DNA of 64,000 nucleotides from Arctopsyche grandis (Eukaryota; Arthropoda; Insecta; Trichoptera; Hydropsychidae). The position numbers and the translations under genes are program-made. The first letter of the stretch is position 1. Each line of letters begins with the position of its first letter. Below the pieces are notes generated by a model that was given only the letters and a program-made list of their open reading frames with translations, made no database searches and was not told where the DNA came from. Positions 1 to 11,399 of this stretch are shown one piece after another. The stretch spans positions 13,519,501 through 13,583,500 of the forward strand of contig NC_135362.1 in NCBI RefSeq assembly GCF_051622035.1, read 5' to 3'.

Positions 1-490
1 TCTTTGCATGTTCTGAAATATACATATATAAAAGAGTATTAGTGGCGGTATAATGTCTGATGAACAAGAGGTCTCGTCACATCTTTCAGAGAAGGCGTGA
101 TGGGGTGGGTGAGACGCGCTTAATCTCTTGCACACGAGAAGAGGGTGCTTCAGATGGTCCTAAAGCCGCTGAAGAGAGTCGTACAAAGCATGAAGAACTA
201 CCAAGTCGTATAAGGAACTCTAGAGAAATTACTCAGTATTGTAAAACCGATGGCAACACTACAAAGCTATATATCTAAGTATAATATATCTCAACGTATT
301 TATATACATACATATATGTATGTATGTACACATATATTTCTAGGTGCAACTACTTTAAGTCCACCTGTTTACAATTTACATATTTTTATATATACATACA
401 TTCAACGTATCTGAAAATTTAACAACAACTGTTGGATTTTATTCTGAAGAAGTCATAAATGAAAGTTCATTCACAATAGATTCCTCAGCT
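1..490. other. AT-rich stretch without a recognised gene
   Basis: The stretch is AT-rich with ACATACATATGTATGT-type simple repeat around 305-330. A 72-codon open frame at 60-278 (+) has no recognisable domain and no visible splice context, so it is not called as a gene. A host exon cannot be excluded. Confidence 0.4.
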
Positions 491-500
491 GATAATTAAA

Positions 501-870
501 GTGACTTATTTTGTTCCAATTTCAGATAGGAAATGGAAAAAAAATCATAAGAAATTTAAGCAGCATATAGAAAACAAAGTATTACAAAAGGTGGTTGATG
601 TAATGGTGAGGGTAAAAGGATTTAAAGGGCAATGGGTGGATCATGTAGCTAGACGAACGGACTATAGATGGACGAAAGAAGTGCTCGAATGATACCCGAG
701 AGAATTTTAAAGGGGGAAAAGATGGCCACTGGGGGGGAGATAGGTGGATGAAATCAAAAAAATTGTAGGATGAGCTGGATAAAAGTTGCCCAAAATAGAG
801 AAGAATAGAAGCATGTTGGAGAGGCTTTCATCCAGAAGTAGACGGCAAATGGTTGTGAATGATGATGATA
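501..870 (+). mobile_element. 5'-truncated RTE-like LINE, 3' end only
   Basis: A decayed reading frame encodes the last part of an insect RTE-like reverse-transcriptase ORF. Visible motifs are GQWVDHVARRTDYRW and, after a stop and frame changes, KVAQNREEW and an eroded TANG end. The fragment closes with a short GATGATGATGAT tail at 858-869, the kind of trinucleotide 3' tail used by RTE-type elements. No endonuclease or catalytic RT motif is present, so this is a dead 5'-truncated copy. Other copies of the same tail type lie at 10311, 10905, 12460, 26908, 52440 and 53275. The clade name rests on remembered C-terminal motifs. Confidence 0.7.
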
Positions 871-1380
871 CATAAATGTTCAAATATATTTAAATTGTTT
901 TTTTTTAATTCAACACTTTTTTGTGTTGAGATTCAAAGTGTTGTCACTCACATATGTGTGTTTATTATTACTATTAGAATTAATAAAATAAAATAATTTT
1001 TAGCTTGGCGTTAATTTTAAATCTGAAACTTTTTGAATAGAAATGTGAAAATTAAACGAAGCAAATGTTTATTGTTTATCAATATTGCTGAACGCTGTTG
1101 GAAATTTTCCGGCATAATATTATTTTAGAATTAATATTGTGGCAATAAATGCATTTAATAGCTTAAATCCCAGCACAAATACAAATTTATACCCTAATAC
1201 ATAAATTATTCTCGAATTAATAACGCCAATAAACAAGTTATTTATATTATCATAAATAAAGCTGGCCAAATAGCAGAATTTCACACAAACTAATCAAAAA
1301 ACAAACGCACACAGACAGAATACGAAAACGTGTTATTACACGCAGAAAAGTATTGTTTCAATGCAATATCGTAAACGTCG
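871..1380. other. AT-rich spacer, nothing recognised
   Basis: This is unique-looking AT-rich DNA with short A/T runs. No open frame, inverted repeat or repeat-family match was seen. Confidence 0.5.
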
Positions 1381-2080
1381 CGTATAAAATGGAGGAAGAG
1401 AAAAAAATATTAAAGCAATTTTCCCCAGTCTCTCCTTGAGCCATCTTGTTATTTCCTCCAACGAGATGTCCTACCCTCCTCCTTCACCCCTCCCACTCGG
1501 ATAATATGGGAAAATATATCCTTTATCCCGGAAAAGTTTCGCGTTTGCGTCAGGGGCGCAAGACGTTCTCTCGAGCACGTACTCACACACACACACACAC
1601 ACACACATATATGTATACGTATAATATGTATGTATGTTACGAATATACATGTAACCCTCCCCCTTCTGCAGCTTCTTTTTCGCGGGTGGTGCGCGCGTGG
1701 AAAACTCCACGTCACAATGGAAATGTATTATTTTCTTTTGTAGGCGCACTGCCGGGGGAAAAACTCTTGTATCGTCACGAGTACGTTCTTGTGTAACCTG
1801 CTCGATACTTCTTCTACCGTAGTTGCTACTGCTTGCTTCTGCCACTGCTTCTGAGTATGACGAATTGTTTTCTTTATTTTTTCTTCTTCTTCGTCTTCAT
1901 GTCGACAGTGGTGGCACTCGACGAATTCGAGTGAAAGGAGCTGCTCGCCGGCTGTGCTGAAGTTGTATATTTTCTCTTGTGAGTTTTTTTTTTTAAGTAT
2001 TCCACGTATGGAAGTGATTGACGATTGTTTATAGAAGCTCCGACTCTCGACCCTCCCATGTCGACGAGTGTTATTAGTGT
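1381..2080. other. GC/CpG-richer block, possible regulatory DNA
   Basis: The base composition is visibly higher in GC and CpG than the flanks. Several overlapping open frames on both strands are explained by this composition and by a (CA)n run. None shows a domain. The block could be cis-regulatory or an unrecognised exon; the sequence alone does not decide. Confidence 0.3.
1584..1607. repeat. (CA)n microsatellite
   Basis: About twelve CA units run directly into ATATATGTATACGTATA. It is a simple repeat and accounts for the His-Thr and Cys-Val runs in the overlapping open frames. Confidence 0.95.
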
Positions 2081-2444
2081 ATTTATACATTATAATTGTG
2101 CTATTAACACTAGTAAAAATTCCACCACGTCAATCATCAATCAATTTTAAAGACTACTGTAGAGTATTGCATAGATACACAATGACCATGTACATAATAT
2201 AACGCCCGATACATACGCGATGCTGGTTTCTAAAATATTGTGCTTCTTATTTGAGCAGTAAGCTTGGTCAAATAACATATCTTAAACGTTATCAAACAAG
2301 TTCAGAACTAAAAACTTTACCGTCCATTGTACCTACATAAGTCTATAATACCATTATTCCTTCGCATTTGTCAAGTTTTCGATTGAAGAAGTCTGTTTTG
2401 GAGCATCAGAGCAACATATTTAATTATTCAATTATCAATATGTG

Positions 2445-2698
2445 AGCCGTTATAATTGAAAGTGGCATGAGTCTTCTATCCTTCATTTCAAGAAATATTT
2501 CGCAAAACATTAATATAATGTTTTGCGTTTAAAAATATTTAAAAATACTGGTGGTCTGGAATACGTTTATTCTGCTTTTCCGAGATTCTGAACAAATTGA
2601 CTAAAAATAATTGATAACAATTTGCGAATTTAATTCAAATAGAAGTAGTGTTTTTGAAAGTAAAAATTGGAATCCCGCCACTTTCAAATATAACGGCT
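2445..2698 (+). mobile_element. MITE family A, copy 1 (most complete)
   Basis: A 254-bp element is bounded by inverted termini of about 22 bp. The left end begins AGCCGTTATAATTGAAAG and the right end is CTTTCAAATATAACGGCT. It also carries a near-perfect internal palindrome, GCAAAACATTAATATAATG plus TTTTGC, around 2501-2526. No coding capacity is present. Three other copies lie at 31834, 35121 and 39796, two of them in the opposite orientation. Target duplications are not obvious, so the superfamily is left open. Confidence 0.8.
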
Positions 2699-3060
2699 TA
2701 TATGAAAATTATTGAAATAGTAAAACTTTTAGGAAAAGTGTACTCATACTGCAAACGATTAAAAAATTGGTTGGATAATTTTTTGTTTACTTATTAAAGT
2801 TTAAAAACTGACAAAATATTGATATAAATACTGAAACTAAGTAAAACCTTGTAAGAATGAAAAACATTATGCTGTAGGTCTTCAATGTGTTAATAATAAT
2901 TGTATTAACCATGTGGACCTCAGTCGTAAAAAACGTACAATTTTTTCATCACATAAAATCATTACATGAACAGCGTCTTTGTCTATCTGACATATGAATG
3001 TGTCTAATACTTGTTTTTATCGTCTGAATTAATTTCGATCAAATTAAATTGTATTTTTTT
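2699..3060. other. AT-rich spacer, nothing recognised
   Basis: The DNA is AT-rich and unique-looking. No gene, inverted repeat or family match was seen. Confidence 0.45.
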
Positions 3061-3540
3061 TTACATAAAGGAATTTCGACGCGTGCCCATCTATATCTTT
3101 TGACGCATATGATCTTTGACGGGGCGTATCATTAAAATTTCCACACCCTGTCCTCGTACGAGGCCGTGGATCGGATAAGACGTGGGGCGCTTTTGATGAG
3201 GGGGCAGCGAAGGAGGTGGGGGTGGTTTATAGAGGGTGGTGTGGGGGATGAAGGACCGCAACCACTCATAATATCGATTTCATCGTCAAGTGGGCACCCG
3301 AAAATGTATTATTAGTGAGAGAGCAGCTCGGGGGAGAAGGAGGGAGGGGGGATTGTGGGGGTAAAGCTCTCGGTTTCCACATGGAAATGTGGAGAAAAAT
3401 TACAAGTGCCCCGGAGACAAAGGAGACGCGGGATTATGCCCCGCATTGGAAATATCGGAAGAGAATCTACAGAGTCGGCATTAGGTACGTACTCATATGT
3501 ACCAAACCCAAAACCAAATTAAATTGAGTATATCATCAGC
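3061..3540. other. GC-richer island in AT-rich DNA
   Basis: About 450 bp contains CpG-bearing and G-rich blocks (for example GATCTTTGACGGGGCG near 3111 and a run of GGGGG motifs around 3195-3360) within AT-rich surroundings. The 70-codon frame at 3315-3527 has no domain. This is a candidate conserved non-coding element, by composition only. Confidence 0.3.
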
Positions 3541-3632
3541 ACTGCAAAATGGCTAAATTTTCAATTGAATTTGTTTATATAAAATTATACAAAATATTAA
3601 ATGGTTGAAAACAAATCACGTATTGATTTATG

Positions 3633-3635
<3 letters not shown>

Positions 3636-3700
<65 letters not shown>

Positions 3701-3714
3701 CATATATATATATA

Positions 3715-3804
<90 letters not shown>
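3636..3804. repeat. (TA)n microsatellite, about 165 bp
   Basis: This is an almost pure TA tract interrupted by TACATACATA and ATTTATA around 3694-3722. It is one of five long (TA)n tracts in the window and gives spurious (Ile-Tyr)n open frames. Confidence 0.97.
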
Positions 3805-3807
<3 letters not shown>

Positions 3808-4229
3808 GTATAGTCTAAATATGTGCGTACCTACTTTACAATTACACACATTTATTTATTTAAAATGGAGTAAAGGTTTCTTGATAAAAAAAAATGTATT
3901 TTAAGTATCTGGAGAAGAAGGTAATTTTTGTATGAAGCCATTTCAACAATTAAGATAAATCAATTTGACATACTTTGACAGAGAGCAGTCGATATGGATA
4001 TTTTAATCAAACTGTTTAACTTATACATAAATACTTAACATATTCTACAATGCAGGTATATTTAGCAATCAACAAATTCGTATTCGCGACGAATTTTCGA
4101 GAAACGGGCAGAGAGTGGGGGGAGGAAACCGAACAATTAAGCTATATAAAATGGCAAACCCTAAAAGGAGATCTGGATTCAATATCTATCCAAATGTTGC
4201 CAGCGTCGTATATAAATCGAATAATTACT
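3805..4229. other. AT-rich spacer, nothing recognised
   Basis: No gene or repeat family was recognised. A 60-codon frame at 4050-4232 shows no domain. Confidence 0.4.
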
Positions 4230-4310
4230 TGATTCCAATTGGGATTTGAACCCTCGACCTCTCTACTGGTAAACAATGGCATAACCAGGAAACAACGCTG
4301 TGGCACAGAA
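4230..4310 (-). mobile_element. tRNA-derived SINE head fragment
   Basis: Read on the minus strand, the segment has a tRNA-like pol III promoter: an eroded A box region (GGTTATGCCATTGTTTACC) and a B-box-like GAGGGTTCAAATCCC. The order and spacing match the heads of the fuller SINE copies at 4397, 37389 and 40056. No folded tRNA with an intact acceptor stem is present, so it is not a tRNA gene. Confidence 0.55.
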
Positions 4311-4396
4311 TTTTTTTTCTGGATGATGATGATGATGTATGTATATCATCAGTCTTATTTTTATTTTATTTTTTAAAAATATTATATATTTCCATA

Positions 4397-4745
4397 TTTC
4401 CATAACGGATTATTCCCGAGGGACGCCTATGGTATTCTATGTACTTGTACATACATATGTATATAAATTTATAAATTATGCATTTGAAATCATATTCAAA
4501 TAGTGATGATATAGTAGGTAGAATTGTTTTGCCAATTGACGAGGAACCGTTTCAATAATGAAATCAGATAGATTGGCAAACTCTGATGCTCGACTTGGGG
4601 TCACAAATATCCAAGTCTGACTAGCAGTACTATGTACAGAAATACTAGTAATGAATTATTTTCAATCGAGATCAGCCCAGGGTTCGAATCTTGGAATCTC
4701 TCTGTGGTTAGCATCAACGCAAACACCGAGCTATACTGCTAGCTA
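4397..4745 (-). mobile_element. tRNA-derived SINE, near full length
   Basis: On the minus strand the copy starts with a tRNA-like head (A box TAGCTCGGTG around 4724-4733, eroded B box ATTCGAACCC around 4680-4690). A conserved body follows with a GTTTGCCAATCTATCTGATT segment and a GAAACGGTTCCTCGTCAATT segment. The 3' end reads ATAGGCGTCCCTCGGG. The same order is found at 37389-37720, and head plus body at 40056-40445 and 41885-42092. It has no coding capacity; it would rely on pol III for transcription and on a LINE elsewhere for mobility. Confidence 0.75.
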
Positions 4746-4919
4746 TATCATTGTATTGTCATAATCAAAAACCACCGGCACTGAGATGGGAAGTCAATAT
4801 GCTCGAAATGCTTCATATTAAACGGATATACATATGTATGTATGTATATATCCGTTAGTAAGTTAGATAAAATATATCATTTACTGAATAATCCACCCCT
4901 GGCGTATTCTTATATCTCG

Positions 4920-5280
4920 AACAATGCCTGTTCGGTCCTGGAGCCTGGAGGGTGGGCTATGAGGACGAAGGTGATGAGGGGCTTACGTGTGAAATACGAC
5001 AAGGATAGACATATACGACCGTGGGGGCAGAGAGAAAGGGAGGCAAACAACGGAACAGAATCACGGGACGAAGCCGAGCCGGCGAGCTTCATAATTTCTC
5101 AGAGGATTTTCCGCGTGTGGAAAAGCGGAAATGTCGCGGATGAAAAATGGAAATGAGCACGGGGATTAATCGCGGATTGAACCGGGACGCGCACCGCGGG
5201 ACACCCCGGCAATCAATTCGCCGTGTGCTCACCCTACATTTCGGTTTAATAGTACCTGCCGTGAAAATAATCTCAATCAC
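4920..5280. other. GC/CpG-richer island, no gene recognised
   Basis: The block is rich in CpG and purines, with motifs such as CGCGGATTGAACCGGGACGC near 5170. Open frames on both strands lack domains. It is a candidate regulatory island by composition only. Confidence 0.3.
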
Positions 5281-5566
5281 AATCCACCTTCACCTTCTTC
5301 ATATACGGCAAACGCTTTGATTACAAACTTTACGACTGAATTGTATCTATGCGCATTCAAATATATTCACGTGATGCAAACACCTCGTAAACGCAGATAT
5401 CTGTCGAGCAATTGGTTGGGTAAATCATCGCGATAGTTACGACGATATATCTTTGTGTAAAACCAGTGGGTAGCAGGTCTTTAAAGGATTCAAAATATTT
5501 ATAAATAAAAAATGGACTGGATGGACATTCGCTTTAATCTAATCATTTTTCAATATGATCTCAACT

Positions 5567-5682
5567 CGGGTTGACAAGATACGAGTGCACTCAAACTCAT
5601 TCCGCTAATTTGGTCACTTCGACGTTACCATGTTACAAGTAACGTCCGAATGAGCAAATCAGACTCATATCATGTCAACCCG
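5567..5682. mobile_element. Small foldback element (116 bp)
   Basis: The termini CGGGTTGACAAGATACGAGT and ACTCATATCATGTCAACCCG are imperfect inverted repeats. Inner portions (GACGTTAC with GTAACGTC) are also complementary, so the whole segment can fold on itself. It has no coding capacity and no clear target duplication. It may be a tiny MITE or solo inverted repeat. Confidence 0.5.
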
Positions 5683-5759
5683 GTATTACATACATGTTCA
5701 ATTGAAGGCAAAAATTAAGGGCTTTTAATACTATATACATATATAAGCTACATCCTAGG

Positions 5760-5815
5760 ACACTGGTAGAGCTATGGCATACTAGTAAAGAGTTTGAGGG
5801 TTAATGTCCCGGCCT
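5760..5815 (+). mobile_element. Probable SINE head fragment
   Basis: A box-like ACTGGTAGAGCTATGG is followed 20-30 bp later by a B-box-like GAGGGTTAATGTCCCGG. The arrangement matches the heads of the better SINE copies. The downstream body is not recognised, so this is a truncated or very old copy. Confidence 0.4.
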
Positions 5816-5930
5816 AATATGCTGCTGGCGATATCTTTTGGTTATTAAAAAACACAGATCGACCGTCTCCTGCTAAAATATTTCGATTTTTTTAGCTTAA
5901 TTGTTGTGACGGATCCAATAAATTGGTATT

Positions 5931-5944
5931 CCCCCCCCCCCCCC
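5931..5944. repeat. Poly(C) run of 14
   Basis: An uninterrupted C run follows AATTGGTATT. Such homopolymers are prone to length errors in assemblies. Confidence 0.9.
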
Positions 5945-8684
5945 AGTTTCTCGCAAATTTGAGTTATTAGCATCTCGAATTTGTTGACTCTTATAAAATT
6001 CTACCTACCTAATGTCTTTTTCACAAATTTGCAGTGTATCAAAAAAAATGTTGATTGCCCATAGATGTCTTTATTGTGATCTATGTCCTGTTATATTTTA
6101 AAATTGGCAGAGCTTATGTATGTGCCAAGGTAGTCGAACAATATGTTTCGTCTTTGGCTAATTCCTGTCATGTGATGTATGTATGTAAGAAAAATGTCAA
6201 ATATGATGTATGTATGTAATAAAAATGAATATAATAATTAAATCGAATAATTTAATCATTTTTATTTACGCTTGCCTTATTGTGCTAGCCACTCTATTTC
6301 CAGTTAAAATGTGTGTCTTTAGTTAGAATGATGTAAAATCTGCAATGTTAATTATTTTAATAGCTATAAAAATCATTTTGAAAAAAACAAATAATTATTA
6401 CATGTGTGGTCAGGTCTTTATCTATGCATGTACATACATATAATGTATGAAGGTGTTTAACTTTGCGTAAATATTAAATCTCGATCTTTTGACCGGTCTA
6501 ATCAGCATCGCAACGGGGGGTGTTTAATAAAGGTACAATTTTAATTGCGATCGTCGCGCGCGCAATAGAGACAAACGCCATTCGTAAATTTGTCATCCGA
6601 TTGCAAGTCGAATATACCTATAATATAATAAAACCGGCCGTGTTATAACGGCCGTAAAACCGGCTGAATTATGCTCGTTAATCGGCAATATTTCGTTGCG
6701 TTCATATCCGACCGTGTAGTATCCTCCTTAGATTATCATATTTTGTCGATTCGATACGGCAGAGTTGTATTAGCATTTAAACGAGCCGCATGACATCTCG
6801 CCGAGATTCCTTATTTTCATGCCAGATTTTAAATACCGACGTATTAATGCTGCAGGTGCAAGAGTAACTTGAGTACACCTGTAAAAGGACACGCAAATTA
6901 ATTTTAATAAATACTCGTATTGCTAAAACATCCACTAGATACCCGAGAAGAGGTGAGCGAATATACACATAAAGTAGGATTTGATGTAATATAGTTTTTT
7001 GACGATCATAAAAGTACAGTGATTCGTTTAATTTTTACTGTATTAATATTTAATACGTACGAACATCATATGGTACAATATTTTGATGTAAAATTTGTAA
7101 GCTGATAAAACTAATTCAGATTAATATGGACAAGTACACATTTATTTATTCACTTTTGGATGTGCACGTATTAGAAAATTAATTAAGAGCACTAGTATTC
7201 TTTGAGCACACATGAATAGTTTTAGTCAGCGCTAATCTACGTAGTAGGATTGCGAACGGTGCAAATAGCTTTTGGTCCATGTCGATAGTACTCAGAATGC
7301 GCTATTGTTCGCGCATGGAAGCCGGCACACTATTTCTTAATCGCATTCGAGTGTTTGAATGCGATGCAATGTGTGCATGCAAACAATGCACTGCATTGTG
7401 CAATCGAGGACCCTCGCGCATACGACTGATTTCAACAAAACAATGTACGATTATTTTCAAATGAATAAGACGAATAAAAAAAATCGCCTTCAAAAAATAT
7501 TCCACCTTATCTTAGCTTTAAGATAAAGAAAATCTCAGAAGTGGGGAGGATAAGCGATATAAGGAGAAATTTACATACATACACGGCTATTAAAATGAAG
7601 ATTTGTGTATAGATAGTCAATATTCGAACAACTACTGTGGTATTCTTATTGTTAAACGAGTATAGATTTCTTTGACGTCGCATTTTTATGCGCCACAGAC
7701 CCACTAGCTGGCATTTTCCCCATTGTTGTGAATGTTTACAACGGGGATTATGGGGGATTTCGGATGCTTTGTGGCGAGGCGCAAACCCAAACGCAAATAA
7801 TTGCGCATGGGGGTATATTTGTACATTTTATTGCCGATACGAATGAAAAAAAAATGTACATTCACATATAGAAGATATAAAAAGGATACGTTTGGAATGA
7901 TAATTGCGTCGAAGACATTGTTCTTTGGTATTTTTTAATAAGTACATAAATTAAATTTACAAATATGTGGAACGGAATCTGAAATATTTGTGATTCTTGG
8001 ACGATGAAGACGTTTCTAGATAGATCACAAATATGTATCGTATCTTTTGAGCACGACAAAAAATTCAATTTCGCAAGCGTAATATTGAGGCGAATGTCCG
8101 GAGGGCAACTTTCATATACATATGTATGTATGACAATACTATGATCTTATCGATTCTACTTATATTTGAGAATATTCTAATTATTTATTTTTCATAAAAT
8201 TCACAATATTAATTATATTATTAAAATACTAAATATATTCTAATTTTGTTTTCTATTATTTGTAATTATTAGATATTCAAATTTTTATTATAAATTATAC
8301 TCACACAACAGACCAGTTCGAGTACAGTAACAAGTATAAGTAAGTAACAGTATCAACAAGAGTCGTCAAAATTGTAATTAAAGGTTAATTATGTTCGCAT
8401 ATATAATACAAATATATGTATGTATGTATGTACATGTAATTGTTTTTAAAATTTTGTGGAAATAATTTGAACAATTAATTAAAGAATAAATACTGTTTCC
8501 AAATTCATTGAAACCACTACAGGACAAATTGGCTAATGGCCAAGGGATTTTATTGTCATACAATTTTACATAAATTTTATTTGATTGGGATTTCAAGTCT
8601 TAGGATCCAACTTTGTCTTTGAAAATGGATTATATACATATAATATATGTATGTAGGTATAATAAGTATGGCAAATTTAATTGA
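5945..8684. other. Long non-coding stretch with local GC islands
   Basis: No gene was recognised in these 2.7 kb. Local departures from the AT-rich background are at about 6490-6770 (with a CGGCCGTGTTATAACGGCCG hairpin near 6635), 7240-7450 and 7690-7830. Short direct repeats of GATGTATGTATGTAA occur at about 6175 and 6205. Open frames on both strands are below 75 codons and lack domains. Confidence 0.4.
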
Positions 8685-8880
8685 ATTGTAAATAGGTTTA
8701 TGAGCTCTTCTTCCTATTATGCTGTACATTAACATTAGAATAATATAATACTATGATTACTAACCAAATAAAATAAAATTGTAAAATAGAAAATGATCAG
8801 TAGATCAGTAGCTATTAAAATAGATATAAGATGTACTGTGAACATAATTTCGTAATAATAAAAAGCATTTAAAAATCAAA
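8685..8880 (+). repeat. Interspersed repeat family D, copy 1
   Basis: About 195 bp matches 10515-10712 and 42200-42420. Shared landmarks are TAGGTTTATGAGCTCTTC near the start, TAACATTAGAAT in the middle and a polyadenylation-like AATAATAAAAAGCATTTAAA end. All copies have the same orientation relative to these landmarks. It could be the 3' UTR of an unrecognised LINE or a SINE; no coding sequence is seen. Confidence 0.6.
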
Positions 8881-9034
8881 ATCAAATGGCAAATTTAAAA
8901 ATAATTTATTACACTGTAGCGTGGACGTGCAGAGGGGTTTTCGAAATCGGAGTGAAAGACGCACCAAGTAGTGGTACTTGTTTTTTGATCCGTCAGCTAG
9001 CCAGCTCTGAATGAAGCACGGAACAGGCTCACCA

Positions 9035-9105
9035 AATATTTATTTATTTATATAAGTCTGGACCATTGTGACATAAATCCCTAATGCAACAAAAATACAA
9101 TATTT
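9035..9105 (-). mobile_element. LINE 3'-terminal tail fragment
   Basis: Read on the minus strand this ends in ATAAATAAATAAATATTT after a short T/C-rich segment. That resembles the (AAAT)n-tailed 3' ends of the LINE fragment at 14590-14911 and the complete LINE at 58126-63842. Only the last 70 bp or so is present. Confidence 0.4.
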
Positions 9106-10310
9106 ATATACAGCGTGTACTCTCAACACAGAAAGATCATTGGTCGATGGGTCTCGAGACCTTATCGGTTATTGTATACGGTTTATTCATACAGTGAGGC
9201 ATTTTTGGCGCAAGTGCGAGATTAGGTGATCAGCGCTAGTAAACCAGTGGTCGATTAGCACCAATCACCTAGTTTTTACGTTGCAAAATTATTAACAAAA
9301 AAAAACGCTTACACAATTATGAGCATCGAGAATGATTATTATATAAATCTACAACAGTTAATTAAATTTCCTATGCTTCTTCAGAATAGTACCAATCAGT
9401 ATATATTGCAATTAAGACGCACATATGCATTTATTCGTATAGTTTCCAGGATTTTATAATTAAGAGTACAGCGTCGCAGGTACACCGGTGTCAAGCAGGC
9501 ACTCCGCCGCCCCTCAGGAAGAGATGACAGGCAACATACATGTACCTTCAAACATAGATGTATACTGAGATGTCGTTGGGGGAGAGCTATGGGGATGAAT
9601 TTGATGAAATGGATATACCCAGCATGGTGTCGTCACCATTGTTACTACGTTTCCGTCCAACGAACCAGTTGTTATCGCAGTCCAGCATTCGCCAGACACC
9701 CGAAATACCCGAATGTTCACTTAAATACTTCGCGTAAATCTCTGATCCGAGAGTAAATTAATCTGGATGGAATTGAATTATAACGTTCGAATAGGATTTT
9801 TATTAATGGCTCGTTAAAATTGACAGATATCCGGGAATCCGGTTATGCGGACAGATTGTGTATACGTATAGTCCGGTTTAATAGAAAATCCCCCCGGTCC
9901 AATGATGAAATCTATAACCGCGTGCAACGGCGCTGTTGTGTTTTGGATAAGATCTGGCCTCTTGGTGCACATTGGTTCCGCTTGAACTGCACTCGGAATT
10001 ATTGCACAATGTCAACTGTAAACATGGCGGCCACTCAAACATCATGGCTAATTTACGTGCTGGGAACGCATGTGCATCCATAGTGCACAGCGGAAATCGA
10101 ACGATGTCGTAAGGAGTATCTGTACGCAAAATCATGTGAATGCACATCCGTGATAGTACCGTATTGTGAGACGCGTTTGCTGGGATAGTAATCTTGATCA
10201 AAGAAGTAAATATACCTTTAGTGAGTATGATGTAGATATTACAGTGCCACACGTTAAGAGTGTTCTTATTAATGCATCATCTTTTTATTACTAGAGGACG
10301 TTACGTTATT
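9106..10310. other. Non-coding stretch, no gene recognised
   Basis: Mixed composition, with somewhat GC-richer blocks at 9470-9720 and 9830-10250. Open frames of 87-124 codons on either strand contradict each other and show no domain. A short inverted pair, TTAGGTGATC and AATCACCTAG, occurs around 9222 and 9262. Confidence 0.35.
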
Positions 10311-10500
10311 TCGCCATCATCATTATTCGCGATCCACTGTTGGATGTAGACCTTCTCTAACAAGCTTTAATTCATTTCTGAGCAACACTCATTCATTTAA
10401 TCCCACAAATGTTCTTTATATTGTCAACCCATTTCACTTATTTAATTTCCCTACTTTATTGTTCAATTCTTCTAGCCACGTGATCTGACTATTACTAAGA
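10311..10500 (-). mobile_element. RTE-like LINE 3' fragment, old copy
   Basis: The minus strand ends in a (GAT)n-like ATGATGATGGCG tail, and upstream follows the pattern of the better fragment at 10905 (ACTGTTGGATGTAGACC corresponds to ACTGCTGGATGAAGACC). It is only about 190 bp long and frame-broken. Confidence 0.6.
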
Positions 10501-10514
10501 ATATCACTCATATG

Positions 10515-10712
10515 TTTCGGCTCAATAGATTTTTAAACTTCTTTTTTCCTATTATTCTGTATACACTAACATTAAAATTAGATAATAACTACTATGTATA
10601 AAAACTAAAAATAAAAATAATATGTAAAATGGACAATAATCACTGTGTCATTAGCTATAAGAAAATACATTATTATTTTGATTTAGAAATGATAAAAAGC
10701 ATTTAAAAACCA
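10515..10712 (+). repeat. Interspersed repeat family D, copy 2
   Basis: It shares the TTCCTATTATTCTGTATAC and TAACATTAAAATTAG blocks and the ATAAAAAGCATTTAAAAA end with 8685-8880. It lies directly between two RTE-like LINE fragments and may be inserted into them. Confidence 0.6.
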
Positions 10713-10904
10713 AAAATTTTTCGTTTTTTGTCTTTCCTTGTTATCTTGTGCAGTGATCCCAACACGTGTGAGTACATTGGACATTTTACATCTACTATGA
10801 TTTTAGGTTTAGGTTTTAGCTATGTACACATACTAGTAAAAGGTATATCCCATCGTAAATAGTTTTATACAAAATTTTGTCACTAAAACAGTTTCAATTT
10901 CATT

Positions 10905-11330
10905 TACAACCATTCACCATCCACTGCTGGATGAAGACCTCTCTAGCACGCTTCTTCTCGTCTCTGTTTTGCGTAGCTCTCATCCATTTCACCCCACACA
11001 TCTTCCAAATTTCATCCATCCATCATCATTTACCCTTTAACATTGTCTTGTGCCATTCCAGTAGTATTTTTCGTCCATTCTTCTTAGTACCTGACCTGTC
11101 CATTTCCATTTCAATCTTTTCACTCTCTTCAATATATCAACTAACCTCGTCATACTTCTCACATACGTATTCCATTTCCTATCTCTCCTCATTATGTCTA
11201 GCAGCCAATATTCCATACTTCTTTGAATGTATTGGACTTTTTGTAACATCCTAACGTTCAATATCCACGTTTCACATACACACGTCATCACTAGCAAAAC
11301 ACATTGATCGAAGATCTTTTTCTTCATGCA
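10905..11330 (-). mobile_element. RTE-like LINE C-terminal fragment
   Basis: The minus-strand frame reads through the conserved region that follows the RT domain in insect RTE-like ORFs. It contains KIFDQCVLLVMT, CETWILN, QRSMEYWLLDIMRRDRKWN and RVKRLKWKWTGQVLRRMDE. The reading frame then breaks before the 3' end, which carries ACTGCTGGATGAAGACC in + orientation. No catalytic RT motif is included. It is a 5'-truncated dead copy. Confidence 0.75.
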
Positions 11331-11399
11331 AAGTAACATTTTAGTTATAATAAAAACGTTGTTCAATAATGTTATAAAATACTTCTGCATATTGATATT

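Noticed and set aside
60..278. 72-codon plus-strand frame with charged composition
   Set aside because: No domain, homologue or splice context is recognisable. It could be an exon but cannot be supported.
1446..1845. Overlapping 88-124 codon frames on both strands
   Set aside because: They share a (CA)n run and a CpG-richer block; three frames being open at once points to composition.
3601..3813. (Ile-Tyr)n open frames here and at 23520-23914, 35183-35530, 46778-47389 and 51070-51519
   Set aside because: They are translations of (TA)n microsatellites, open on both strands, and not proteins.
10877..11254. 125-codon plus-strand frame rich in Ser/Ile/His/Phe
   Set aside because: It is antisense to an RTE-like LINE fragment and explained by it.
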